Part shown: positions 35,900 to 47,425 of the stretch, in pieces
How the letters are laid out: every line of letters begins with the position of its first letter
How positions within the stretch are numbered: the first letter of the stretch is position 1
NCBI RefSeq assembly: GCF_000002425.4
Contig: NC_037261.1
Span: 2,537,426-2,601,425 of the forward strand
Source: Physcomitrium patens
Taxonomy: Eukaryota; Streptophyta; Bryopsida; Funariales; Funariaceae
Length of the DNA stretch: 64,000 nucleotides
Direction: 5' to 3'
The notes under the pieces: generated by a model
What the model was told of the DNA's origin: nothing
The model's input: the letters and a program-made list of their open reading frames with translations, nothing else
The model's database searches: none
Made by a program: the position numbers and the translations under genes

Positions 35900-38575
35900 A
35901 TCTATTATTAATATATTTAATGGAATAAGAGATGGAATAAATAAGTCACTCAAGTTGCATTAGTTCAGCTCTTATGTGCCCTTTATCTTGAATTTTTTCC
36001 TATATTTAGCCAATTAATTGTACATGTTGGTTGCTTGCATCATTCAAAGAACGATGTTGTATTGCACTAAGTTCCTTTCATAAGGTAGTAAGTTGACAAT
36101 TTTTTTGATGATGAAATAATTCATGTCCTAATCCACATGACATTGTGTAATCTTGTGTTGCTCTTAGGTATACTTATCTCTTTTGGAAGATACATCATGA
36201 CCTAGGACTCTCTAATTGGAGACAAAAAATTGTGAACATAGGATGCTTCTTCAATTGGTGAATTCAATCAACTTCTAAATATATGGAAAAAATCCTTGGG
36301 AGAATTTTTGGCAATCGACTTGAATATTTGAGATGCAAATGTGAAACATGACCAGATTCTCTAAGGTCTAAAATCTTACAAAATCCATAACAACAAAGAT
36401 CTCAACACAATGTAAGTCCAAGCACACCAAAACAAAATTAAAAGTAATTAAATAGAATGGAATATGAAAGACAAGATTGAAAAAAAAAATAATAGAAGTA
36501 AATAGAACCAAACAAAATAGAATAAGAAAACCAAACTTTATTGAGAAAAAAAGATTGAAGCCATACTTCACTAAATGCCCAAATGACCTCAACTAGTCCT
36601 ATTTATACTTTGTCCAACTAGCTTAGAACTTTTTAGAATTTCTCTAATTGTGGGCTCTATCAAGATAACTGCCCTTCTAAAAGATTCTAGAGATGGACTC
36701 CAATTACATATCTCTATGTGCAAATAATACAAATATCTTATCCATACCCTATTACAACTAATCTCCTTCTACTAATGCGGAATGTCTTTGTTTCACTTCC
36801 AATAGTATTTCCAAATGGTTTTTTGAAAATGAGTGAGGTTTTGTATAGGTTCTCATGTTGCATTGTAGATAGGATAACCTTTCCAAAGAACTTTTTACTA
36901 AAGTTGCAGACATCTATTGCCATGGCAAAAGTAATGAAGCTCCAATATACTATCCACTTCATATTCTTATTGGTCATCAATCTCAACTAATGGTGGTGGT
37001 AGTGGTTGGTGTTGGTTGTGAATGTGCCTTAATTCAACATGAAACTCCTTGAGCTACAAAATATGGAAGATTGAATGAACTTGGATATATGGCTAAAATT
37101 CAACGCAATATGCAACATCAGAAATTACTACAAAAACACAAAAAGGTCCAAGCCATTGAGGCGCTAGCTTATAGATTTGGGTTGATGTAGCAAGTAAAAG
37201 GTTGGCATTAGAGAGTATTATCTAATCATTATTCTAAAAGGTCTTGTGATGCAAGTGGTTATCAATATATTGCTTTTGTCAATTTTGTAGAATAAGCAGA
37301 TGGTGTCATGCCTCTTGCAAGGTTATTGTAAGCCATTGTATAAATTCTTCTAATATCAGATTGTTAGTATCAATGGGAGAATAGAAAGTTGCTGGTATAA
37401 TCGGATGCCCACTGGTGTTAACGAAGAATAGTGAATGATTGGTACTTGATGAATACTATCATTATAAGCAAACTCTAAGGGCATCAAATATTTATTTCAA
37501 TCATTATGGTGAATTGCTACAAATATTTGTAGCATATCCTTTAGGATCTAATTTGCATGCTCTATTTGTCTAACTATTTGAAGAAAAGGTCATACACATG
37601 GCAAGTTGTGTACCCAATAGTTTAAATAAGTCTTGCCAAAAATTCTTTGTAAAGTACGGATTTCAATATGAAATAATGACACGAGGTAATCCATGGTGAT
37701 AAAAGACAATGTCAAAGAAGATTAGTATAAGTGCTGAGGCATCAATATCAAAGCGCATTGCAACAAAGTGGAGTTTTTTTAAGAGTTGGTTTACAAAGAT
37801 AGCAACCTTAGTGTAATTATAAGGTGTCTATGCCAAACACCTAATAAGATCCATAGTCACATACTTCCAACATACCATAAGTAATGAAATTAGTTGCAAT
37901 AGCCTAAGAGATGTTGCATTGCATCCTTTGGTATATTGGCATGATTCATAAGAATGCATAAAATCTTAAATATCATGATCCAAACCTCCCCAAAATCATG
38001 TCTTTGAGATCCGTTCTAGAATCTTCTTACGCCCTAGGTGTCTAAATATTTGGATGTCATCTCTCTCTTGAAACATGCACGTTTAAAGTATAGCATCATC
38101 AAGTACATAAACCCGCTTCTTGCAATAGAACAAGCCATCATTGATACAATAATCTTGATATCATATATTATCTATCTTTAGTCGATTGATAACCATCTTG
38201 AAATAAGCATTGCAACACATAGCTTCTTTCTATTTTACTCCTTTCATTAAGTCTTAAATAATACTACTAATGGTAGCAACCTTTGCCTTGTCATCTGATT
38301 TGTGTTTTAACTCGGGTCTACGTGATAAGGTGTTTGACACATTGTGTTGTTGCCCTTGCTCATATTCAAGTTAAATGTTAAAGAACTGCAATTGTTCTTT
38401 CCAACAATGATGTCCTGATTTCATATTTTTCAAATGCAAATTATATAGCAAGGGTTAGTTGTTAATTTGATCAGTCACTAGCTTCTCCTAACAAATAATG
38501 TCATCACAGCTTTGTAGTATGTACAATTGCGAGTTGCTATCAATCATGTGCACAATGATTATGCTTTGCTTCTCA
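35900..38575 (-). mobile_element. Ty3/gypsy fossil, integrase part and tail, truncated by insertion
   Basis: These are remnants of an LTR retroelement read on the minus strand. Integrase-like sequence spans about 38250 to 37050. It includes a zinc-binding-type N-terminal region near 38000-38150 and, at the C-terminal end near 37140-37170, the motif LAPQWLGPF typical of Ty3/gypsy integrases. Downstream, from about 37.0 kb to 35.9 kb, lies LTR-like or untranslated sequence with a TATA-like stretch near 36600. The upstream pol and gag parts are missing. Its boundary at about 38576 coincides with the LTR start of the plus-strand element, so it appears to have been interrupted by that insertion. 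It has many breaks and is old. Confidence 0.6.
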
Positions 38576-40870
38576 TGGATATACATACATATTCTAATAA
38601 ATACCTATATAAATAGGTAGAAGTAGGTAAAAATAGATAAAAATATGTTAATTTTATAATACCTTCTAGAGAAGTTCTTAGAAGCTTCATAGATGTTGCT
38701 TTGACTTTATATGTATTTTTAGTTGATTGGTAGGTTAGAAACTTGGTCAACAAGTTAACCACATGTTAATAGCTTGTAGAACAAGCTAATTATGTGGCGC
38801 ACATATAGAAAACTTGCCTTGCAAGTTAAGATACATGTCTTACAAAGTCAATATGTTTTAAAGGTCCTATAGGACATTGCCATATAATTTCTAATTAAGA
38901 GTATATATGGAGGCAAGAGTGAAACCTTCTTCACTCTTATCAATGCCTTTTTAGTCCTTAGTCTTATTTTTAGACTTTCTAGTCTTCTTATTTTTGACAA
39001 TAGTCATTCTATTTCAATATTATATCATCTTTCAATGACTTTCTAATTCTTTTCAATGACACAATAATGTATTGGAAATTTCTTTCTTTCAGATTCATAT
39101 CCTTAATAGTTTGATAAGAGTAATAACTTAATATTTTTGTCTTATTTTAGAAATGAGTAGATTATCTCACTTCTATTGTTGTATTTGAAAGTTGCAAACT
39201 AAGTACCTTTAAACAAATAATCTTGTTTTCTTTAAAGAAAGTGGATTATTCTTCTTTGTAGAAAATTTCATTTGATATTAGAGGTTGTAGATTATCCTCT
39301 TCTAATTTAATTTTTTGAACTTATTTGAGTTGTCTATTGAAAGAAATATTATGGATGCTACTCTCAGCAAAAGTAAGAATAGATTTGAAAATATTGTAGA
39401 TCTTCATGAGCTTATTAACACTCTAAGTATAAAAATCTCATGTATTTCCAATATGAATTATAGAGATACTATTCCTACACCTATAGAAGAAGTTCAGAGT
39501 CTGCAACAAGAAGTTGTACAATTGAAGGAAGCAAGTAAATCAACTTCACAACCAAATCTAAAGAATTTTGCTTCTACAAGTATGACAAGGACAAGGATTA
39601 GTATGTTTGAGAAGTTTGATGGAACAAGTTTATAATTTTGAGGATTTTTGCAATAAGTCAAGATCTATCTAAGGTTGCACCCCTTCCAATATCCCAATGG
39701 ATTTAGTCAAGTCGGTCTCATAGACGCACTTCTATCAAGAAGTGATCTCTCTTGGTTTGCACCTTAAATAGAAAAGAGTTTATAACTTCTTTATGATTTG
39801 AATTCATTCTTAGAAGTATTTACAACCACATTTGGAGAAAGTGATTGAGAAAGAATAGTAGAGACCAAGCTCTTATCTTTACGGAAAAGTTCATAGTCAA
39901 CTACCATATATACTATTGAATTCCAAAACCTAGCTTGCGTTGAGGATTGAAATGACAAAGCCTTCATCAATTAATTTCAATATAGGTTGAAGGATAATAT
40001 CAAAGATTTCTTATTAACTATGCCAAAGGTAGAATCTTCAAAACATTTTATTATTCAAGCCATTGCTTGTAATAAGTGATTATTTAAAGATATGAAAAAC
40101 AAAGATTTGGATAGAGAGGAATAAATCAAATAATGGTGGCTACTCCTAAGTTTTCAGAAACACATTCATCAAATTTAGAATCAATACAAATTAATATGAT
40201 ATGTTTTAAATCCCTCACGGAGCAAGAAAAGACTCGATGGTGTCAAGAGGGCTTATGCTTATATTGTAGAGAAGCTAAACACACTACTTTATATTGTCTA
40301 AAGAAACAACGCAACCACAAAATGAGAAGCATGGTTGCCAAAGAAGACAATGTGTCGAAAAACGAATTTCTCTAGTTACAATAGGAACTATGCAATTAGA
40401 ATCTTATATAACTTCTAGCAAAGGTCCTATTTTCTCTTCAAATCTCTCACCTTGTTTTACAATAGAAGTTTATTTAGAACCAAAAAATCACAAAATATTA
40501 GCTTTGTTAGATTTAAGAGTCTCAACCTGTTTTATAGACAAAGATTTTGTTAAAAAATAAGAGATATTATTGGTCAAAAAAACTATACATGTACATATAG
40601 AAGTCATGGATGGTCATTTGCTATCTTTTGGAGATGTTATGTATGAAATTGTTCTTTTAGATGTAGCAATTAAAGATCATAATAGCATAGCAATATTTAA
40701 TGTAATAAAAATCTCTGTCCAATCCTATTATTTTAGGATTATCTTGATTAAAAAAGTATAATCTTTAGATAGATTGGATTTCTTACAACCTTAATTTTTT
40801 TGATAGTTTAATCCAAAATCTCGTTAATTAAGTAGAAATACATAAATCTAGTACATCCAAACTCTTATTG
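38576..40870 (+). mobile_element. Ty3/gypsy fossil, 5' LTR-gag-protease part
   Basis: This broken retroelement in plus orientation is closely related to the fossil at 945-4526. Parts: a 5' LTR from about 38576 to about 39110 (TATA-like GTATATATGG near 38901); a leader with repeated GTAGATTATC-like motifs; gag from 39349, with a zinc-knuckle CLYCREAKHTTLYC near 40255-40300; and an aspartic protease region near 40490-40800. The sequence loses similarity near 40.87 kb, and RT, RNase H, integrase and 3' LTR are not seen. It inserted into, or recombined with, the minus-strand element to its left. It has several breaks; the age is moderate to old, judged by divergence from its relative. Confidence 0.75.
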
Positions 40871-41184
40871 ATAGATCAATAGCATAGGTTTTTATTAATA
40901 TTATATAAGACATCTTTGATATAATATAAAGAAATAACAAAGACTTTTGATTAGCCATAAATACAAAAATTTGAGGAATTCAAGGAACTTGGAGAATAAA
41001 GAAACATAGAAAATAGAAAACATGATAATGTGAAAACCAAAGAATATAGAAACATGGAAATATAGAAATTAGAGAACTTAGAAATCTAAAAATTAGAGAA
41101 CATGAAAATGAGTGAATATGGATGAACAAGAGAATGAATGGATGTGTCAAAGATTGTAATTCTCAACATCATGGATTTAAACTA

Positions 41185-41222
<38 letters not shown>

Positions 41223-42050
41223 AATTATTATTTGAAGCTCATAATGTGGTATAGGCTACTTCAACTTTTTTTCTAAGCTTGTATTACTAGCCATATCTTA
41301 CACGTCAATAGTATCACATCATATTGCCACAATCAGTATTAAGATTAATGTATCTATATAATCCGCCATGCCTTTAGATTGTCATGCTATCATGCCTTTA
41401 GATTTCTTATCCTATCAATTATCAATATTGCTATGCAAACAAACAAAACAAGTAGTGTTTAAATTAAAATTTTATTTGTTTTAAATATTTTTGAATAAGT
41501 TAGTTTTATAAATATATTTTAATGATTTTTTTCAATTGAATTTAGTTTTAAATGGATCTAAACTTAAATTCTTTTGAAGAAGAAGATGTTATAGATAAAA
41601 TCATTGTTAAGCAAATCAAAGCCAAAATTATTAAAACCATAATGATGCAAGATGACAACAATAGTAAAGAATTTGATATGATATATTGATAGAAATATTT
41701 CAAATATTTTTTTGTATAGAGATATTATTGATTCTTAATATTATTTAGAATATTTTAAATATACGTTTAAAAAATCATATGATGTTTTATTTATTTCAAT
41801 CATTTTTTATGCATAAAAATAATTTAAATAATTCTTTTTTTTAATAAAATAATATTACAATATACTACTAATTCCTAATTCTACTGCAATTTAACATTCT
41901 TTTATTTTACTTTTAGAACCACACAACTTTTCTCCAGGAACTTAAAAATCATTATTAAAACAAGCATAAGTGTACTTGTCAATCAACTCCGAGTTTGCAT
42001 TTTCTTTGCTTAAGCTTCTAATCACAATTATGGTTTACTTTGGTTTATTT
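40871..42050. other. AT-rich spacer
   Basis: I see no gene. There is a TA run at 41191-41216 and a 45-codon open frame at 41552-41689 with no recognised family. Confidence 0.5.
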
Positions 42051-43620
42051 GATGAAGCCATTGACACTTAATTGGAAGCAAAAACATAATGCAATGAAGT
42101 AAACAAAGATATTAATAGATTCCATCAAAATGAAGCATGACAATCTCCTTACCACCAACAATTGTACTATATGATACATATATTGCGACATTGTTTTTAT
42201 CATTGAGCACAATAATATATTTCTTAAACATGTGATATATTGATTGCTTATAATTTATTACTTCCAAACATGTAGCAATACCAAGTCCAATCATTGATTC
42301 CATGGCTTGATTGCCCAACTATAACATATGTGCTTGCCATGGCCAATGTTGCCACAATTGCTACAATATTGCTTCTTCTTTGTTATAAGCTCAAATGCAA
42401 ATGGCTAGGGTATTATCAATAATTTGGTTGTATTCTTTGTTCCCATTAGTTGTCATTTTGGCTTGTTTACTCATGGATTGATAAATATCAAGTTCTTTCT
42501 TGCACTCAGATCTACCACCTATGTACAGGCTACTATTTGTTCACTTGGCAACCATAACAAGTTTTTTTTTTTTTTTTTTTTTTTCTTTTTCTTTTTTTTT
42601 TCTTTTTCTATCATACACAAGTGCTACTGAAATTATTTAAACTTGTTGTAGTCATTATCATATAATATGACAATATTTGGATCTCCAATTTCATTCAAAT
42701 GACAATGTTGATGCATCAATGCAAGATTAATGATGCCATACAATGCCATATTAATTATCAAAGGCATATAAAAGGCCCATTGTCTAACAAAAAGTATTAT
42801 AAGATATGTGTAATAAAGTTTTGGTTGTTACTCATACCAAAAGCTCTTGATGCTCTCTTAGCAACTTGATTATAAAGACTAGTATTTCTTTGACCAAATT
42901 AGGAAGAAAAAATGATATAGCATAAGGTGTGTAGAATTTGTATTTTTTTACTCCCAATTGTTAACTATAATTTTATAGCTTAATTAGTAATAGCTTGTAC
43001 TGTCTACAGTTACATATTATGCAAGTCTCTTGTTGACACTTGTAAATATCTCTTTAATATAATAGAAATTCTTTCTATATATAATATCAAAGTATTGCTA
43101 AGATGCAAGAAATTTGTTATCCACAATGTTGCAAACTTTTCTTTGTACAATAACTACATCTCTTTAAGGTATTGCACATATTTTCATACATTAATAAAGC
43201 CAAGCTGATGTTCTTTATGTGGCATTAAATCTTGCCACGAAATTGACTTAAAATATGCATGTCGAAGTTTATAACAACTCCTACCATCAATCTTTAAATT
43301 TCCAAAACTTCTTATAATAGTAAGTATATACTTTTTAATGTGCCACAAGATTAGCAAGTATTGACTTTTTGAAAAAACAATAGCAATTGCTTTGATCAAG
43401 TTAAGGACTAAGTCTATAACAATGGCTTTTGTGACACTTTTGTTGGCTTAAAGAGTGCAAATGTAAGCAAGAGGCCATTTGTACTCAACCACATCTTTTC
43501 TATTGATGAAGATAAAACAAATAAAGAACATAATATTTAACCTAATTTGTGCCACAATATTCAAAATTGGCATTTCAAATCAATTCATCTTTTAAGTATA
43601 ATCTATAAGCAAGACAAACA
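42050..43620 (-). mobile_element. Decayed MULE-type DNA transposon transposase
   Basis: Minus-strand pieces match the order of a Mutator-like (MULE) transposase. Near 43370-43490, YKWPLAYICTL and then SVTKAIVIDL precede IVFSKSQYLLILWHIKKYI (43184-43399), which corresponds to the conserved MULE block with the CLWHI-like motif. Near the C-terminal end, at about 42330-42380, CSNCGNIGHGKH is the zinc-knuckle typical of MULE proteins. The middle part is not recognisable and the frames are interrupted; for example, a stop follows YICTL and the zinc-knuckle piece continues only to 42112. No terminal inverted repeats were identified by eye. It could also belong to the related FAR1 lineage, but decay and the TE-rich neighbourhood favour a transposon remnant. 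Confidence 0.6.
42560..42607 (+). repeat. Long T-rich homopolymer tract
   Basis: An almost uninterrupted T run of more than 40 bases with a few C interruptions lies inside the decayed MULE region. On the minus strand it is a poly-A-like tract, possibly the tail of an inserted retroposon, but no adjacent SINE or LINE body was recognised. Confidence 0.8.
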
Positions 43621-45410
43621 AATAAAGAGTTCAATCAAAGTGTCTAGTTTGAACCACTATTTAAAGTAGAAACTCTAAACAAGTAATAACATTAAAATGG
43701 ATGGATAAATGAAATGACATCAAAACAAAGTGGAAGAAATATTAAATTACGTTATGAATGTTGCAAATTGAATATTTTGATGTTGAATGTAAAAAATTAA
43801 AGAAAAATCTTTAATAAAAAGAGTATTTTGTGACCAAAATCAGTAGTTCCAAATCAAATTTGAAAAATATAAACATACTATTAGATACTAAAAATAAACA
43901 AATAAAATAAGAATAAGAATAATAATTGCATATATGCCTCAAAAGATGATATAGTACATATTCACTTTTGATGAGTGTGATAGTGTCTGTTACACATGAA
44001 ATTCTTGGAGACAGCCCACAATTTCAGACTTAAGTCATAAATCAAAAGCAATAAACATGCTTAATTACGTGAGAGAAATGGATGAGAAGGTGAAGCCCAA
44101 GAAATCATACAACATAGCTTAGCAGATGTGAAGGAGAGAGAATCTAGATAAGTAATAAAAAAATCGTTACACTCATTTGACAAGACTGGACAACTCATAC
44201 GATATTTATTCAAATGATATATATATGTCAATGGGATGAAGTGACTTAGCAGCCGCTACTGTAAAAACTGGAAGAGGCTTGTTGTACATGGTTGTACTAT
44301 GTTTTAAGTTGTACTAGAATTATTAAACATCAAAATTTAAATGAAAAACGGACAGAAAAGAGAGGCATCACAGCAGTACTAACCGATCATGATTAAACTC
44401 GTGGCCGGGTTGCGCAAGGTCTCAAGAGTGTGGATACCTAGGCGTTAGATGTAGGATATCTGGCGTTCACTGAAGGATTTGCTAAATGGCTGAAAGCAAC
44501 GCAAGGCGGGCTAGGTATCCTGGTTAATGGCAGCCCCAGTTCCTCAAATCCTTCACTTGAATTCTGACCGTGTTGAGTAGTTTGTTGCAGAGATTGAGTA
44601 CCAAGATATTTACTTAAGAATTTCGGTTCGACGCTTGAAAAGCCTACTGTAGGGTAAGCCAATCGGACTTAACTTGAATTCTGCAATGAATGGAGGCATG
44701 TGCAGGTAAACTACGCCGCATTGGCAAAGTCTCGAAAAGGTGAACAGAGGTTAAATTCGAGACGTTAATACCAAACACTTCGGGACTATGAATCTCTCTC
44801 CGATTGATATAACCTGATCTGAGTACATGGTTTCTACCAGCATCGAAGTGAGTTTGGGAATGAGTAGATTTTTCTGCACATCAAGCTCAGCTTTTGATCG
44901 CAACCCTAAGTCGGATAAATGGCAGCATCTCTGGAGGCATGAACAGCCGCAAGGCCAGAAATGTAGGCACTTGCGTAACACAAAGGCTTTCTCGACGAGA
45001 AATTAGTATTAATAAATCAATGGAATTGAGAGATAATTCCCTATTCATGAACACCCCCTGCGTTGGAATCAGATATGCTCAAGAGCCTGCTCTAAATCCT
45101 ACTCAAGTTTGATACCATTAACATCTACGAGAGTTCTGGTCGAAGCACACATCATGAGCAACCGTTACTGCATAAAGAGCAATGCAAACAATATACCTCA
45201 CGGCTTCACCAGCAGACCAAAAAAACACAAAAAAGAACAAGATACAAGTATAAGAACATTCTTTGTACACCGTAATATGTTCAGGACCTGAATTAAGTCT
45301 TATGACATAACTCGAAGCATGTGCTTTTAGGTTGAACGCATCAATGATACTTTGGTATGGTACAAAAGAGAATACTAGATAGATCACACTTCTAAGAGAA
45401 TAAGATGAAT
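43620..45410. other. Spacer and 3' flank of the AIG1-like gene
   Basis: 43.6-44.2 kb is AT-rich. From 44.25 kb the sequence becomes GC-richer, as in the 3' UTR or flank of the minus-strand gene that ends at 45411. Open frames at 44438-44662 and 44751-44981 (minus) have no recognised domain. A 10-base inverted repeat GGATACCTAG/CTAGGTATCC lies at 44432-44441 and 44511-44520. Confidence 0.45.
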
Positions 45411-47425
45411 TTAAACCAGTTTAATCTTTCTTGCCAGTGGAGAACTACCACGACTTGCCAACTTGGAACCAATTTTGTGGAAAAGAAAGACGAATAGAAG
45501 AGCTACAGCAGAAACTGTGAGTGTGCCCTCAGGTTGTCTCGATGGCCTTATAAAAGGATGTGGGTACTCCTGTGCAAAACAGCATTTTCCGTTTCAAAAC
45601 CACCAGACTGCTTAGAATATCAAAACAAGAAGTTATCGTACCTCAGAATTGACATTCATGGAACAGCACGTGAGCAAAAGTGGATCCAAAATTACATCCT
45701 GCAATTTATTTGTGAGAGCAACTGTCCTAGTCCTCCCAGCAAACTCTTTCAAAGGATTTAAATGCGACATAACTCTTTCCAAGGATGAAAGCCCACCTCG
45801 TTTCGAGCTTCGCATACGTGCACCCAACACGTGTAAATGGTTCCAAATACGAGTGTCATATAAAGAGTCAGTCTCCTGGACCACCCATCCCACCCAATTC
45901 AGCATCAGAAATTGAGCATGAAAAGCATCAATATCACTCTCTAATGCATCTCACACAACTAGCCCAACCCTACCACAGCCTACAACAATATTATTTATGA
46001 TTTTTCAACAAACTTGCGATAGCAACTAAAACACGCCAAAGAATGAATGTCAAATCAAATCGTATGCTAACATACAGTTGATGCCTGGTTACAAAACTAA
46101 AAGAAAAGCGCACAAAATATCCAGGGTAGCGCTCAAGCAGGTGGGCTCTGAAATGAAGCGTGACGCATTCCTATTTGTTGAATGGAAATGTGCTGCGAAA
46201 TGCTAAACAATGAGCTACGCAGAAATACCTGAAATTACGCTCTGTAATGAGAATGTCAGCCCAAGAGATGCCAACAATTCCAATGTTGAGGACCAATGTT
46301 AACCACAAGGGACATCCTATTGACCTGCGATTGAGCAAAAAATTCGTTAGTTGCCATTTTTGAAGAATGTAAGTTCCCATTCGAAACACCTATCAATTTC
46401 TAGAGGTAGACCTAAGAGTACCACATAATATGTAGCTTGAACTAAAACTTCAGAGTCATTCCAGGACATGAACAGGAAAGAACTAAATAAGCCGGCTGGA
46501 AATATAAAGGTAGGATACATACAGTCCCTTTTGCAATGTTTTCCGTGCGGCTTTATCCCATCCCAATAAAAGAGGGTCTGACGTCCAGAAGGTTACGGCC
46601 CAGTACACTAGGGTGACAACATTGACTATTTCAAAGCTGGCACAGGACATATCATTCGCTGATCGCTTCAACACCTTCTCCTGTTATCAAATAGAAAAAT
46701 CTTTGATCACGGATACCTAAGATGACTGACTGTTCACGCTACTTCGCAATTCAAAACTCGTGGTGAATATTGTACAAGGATGCCAACCAAGTTTGTGCAA
46801 ATATGGATTTCAAAAAAGACCTGAAAACTTTACAGTTCACAATGATAGCACAAATCCGAGTAGTGACATTGACTTTGGAACCCACTGCCCGATTTCGAGA
46901 CTTCACTCTCAGAGTACAGCCCAAATATCAATACAAGTCAGCCCACACAAATCTTAAAAATATGAGGATGACCATGATAGCTCATCCTTCAATAGAAGCT
47001 AATATTCTCGAAGGATTCCGTGTGAAATCATTCCATGTTGATGATGGCCTGCATACCTCAGGAAAGAGATGGGAGAGAAGAGAGGTCATTAAAGCGATCA
47101 TCTGAAACGAGAAGCCGCAGAACGTTAAAAACTGCACAGACCAAGTGAATAACACCAAATTATTTAACACCAAAACCATAGCAAGCATCCTGAATGTGAA
47201 TTACAAGAGATTACCATGATCTAAACGAAAAAGACAAAACAAAATATAAATATAAAAAAAAGGATCGAGTTTACGCATTTGCTCCAGCTTGTGCAAAAAC
47301 ATCTGGCATGCTGAAGATACTTCCTAAGCAAATCGCATGTTCAACGTAGATTCTAAAGACTGCCGTGAAATGAATACTTTTGATCCAAGAGACAACGTAC
47401 CTTGAAGAACCAGCCAAAATCCCAT
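45411..47425 (-). CDS. FAR-17a/AIG1-like multi-pass membrane protein
   Basis: Animal AIG1 and ADTRP are membrane threonine hydrolases that cleave fatty-acid esters of hydroxy fatty acids. Minus-strand exons: 47425-47401, 47323-47275, 47189-47057, 46680-46523, 46324-46229, 45875-45797, 45569-45411, all GT-AG and in phase, giving 232 aa (human AIG1 about 240). An in-frame stop upstream of the ATG supports the start. The layout matches the family: TM segments, QFLTFCGFSFQ with Thr47 at the catalytic Thr position (Thr43 in human AIG1, Thr47 in ADTRP), VVTLVYWAVTFW, WLTLVLNIGIVGISWADI, TLVFGTIYTCWVHVC, EYPHPFI and a C-terminal hydrophobic segment. By position, the catalytic His (His134 in AIG1) is Asn135, so hydrolase activity is doubtful. 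The identification rests on my own alignment from memory. Confidence 0.75.

Noticed and set aside
41552-41689. 45-codon acidic/lysine-rich open frame (MDLNLNSFEEEDVIDKIIVK)
   Set aside because: No family match, no flanking gene structure and an AT-rich setting where such frames arise by chance.
44401-44460. Leu-tRNA-like A-box (GTGGCCGGGTTGCGCAAGG)
   Set aside because: No matching B-box and no cloverleaf can be formed downstream.
45633-45905. Continuous 90-codon minus-strand frame in the AIG1-like gene
   Set aside because: The spliced reading in another frame gives family motifs (WVH, then YPHPF after a GT-AG junction) and keeps phase; the long frame does not.
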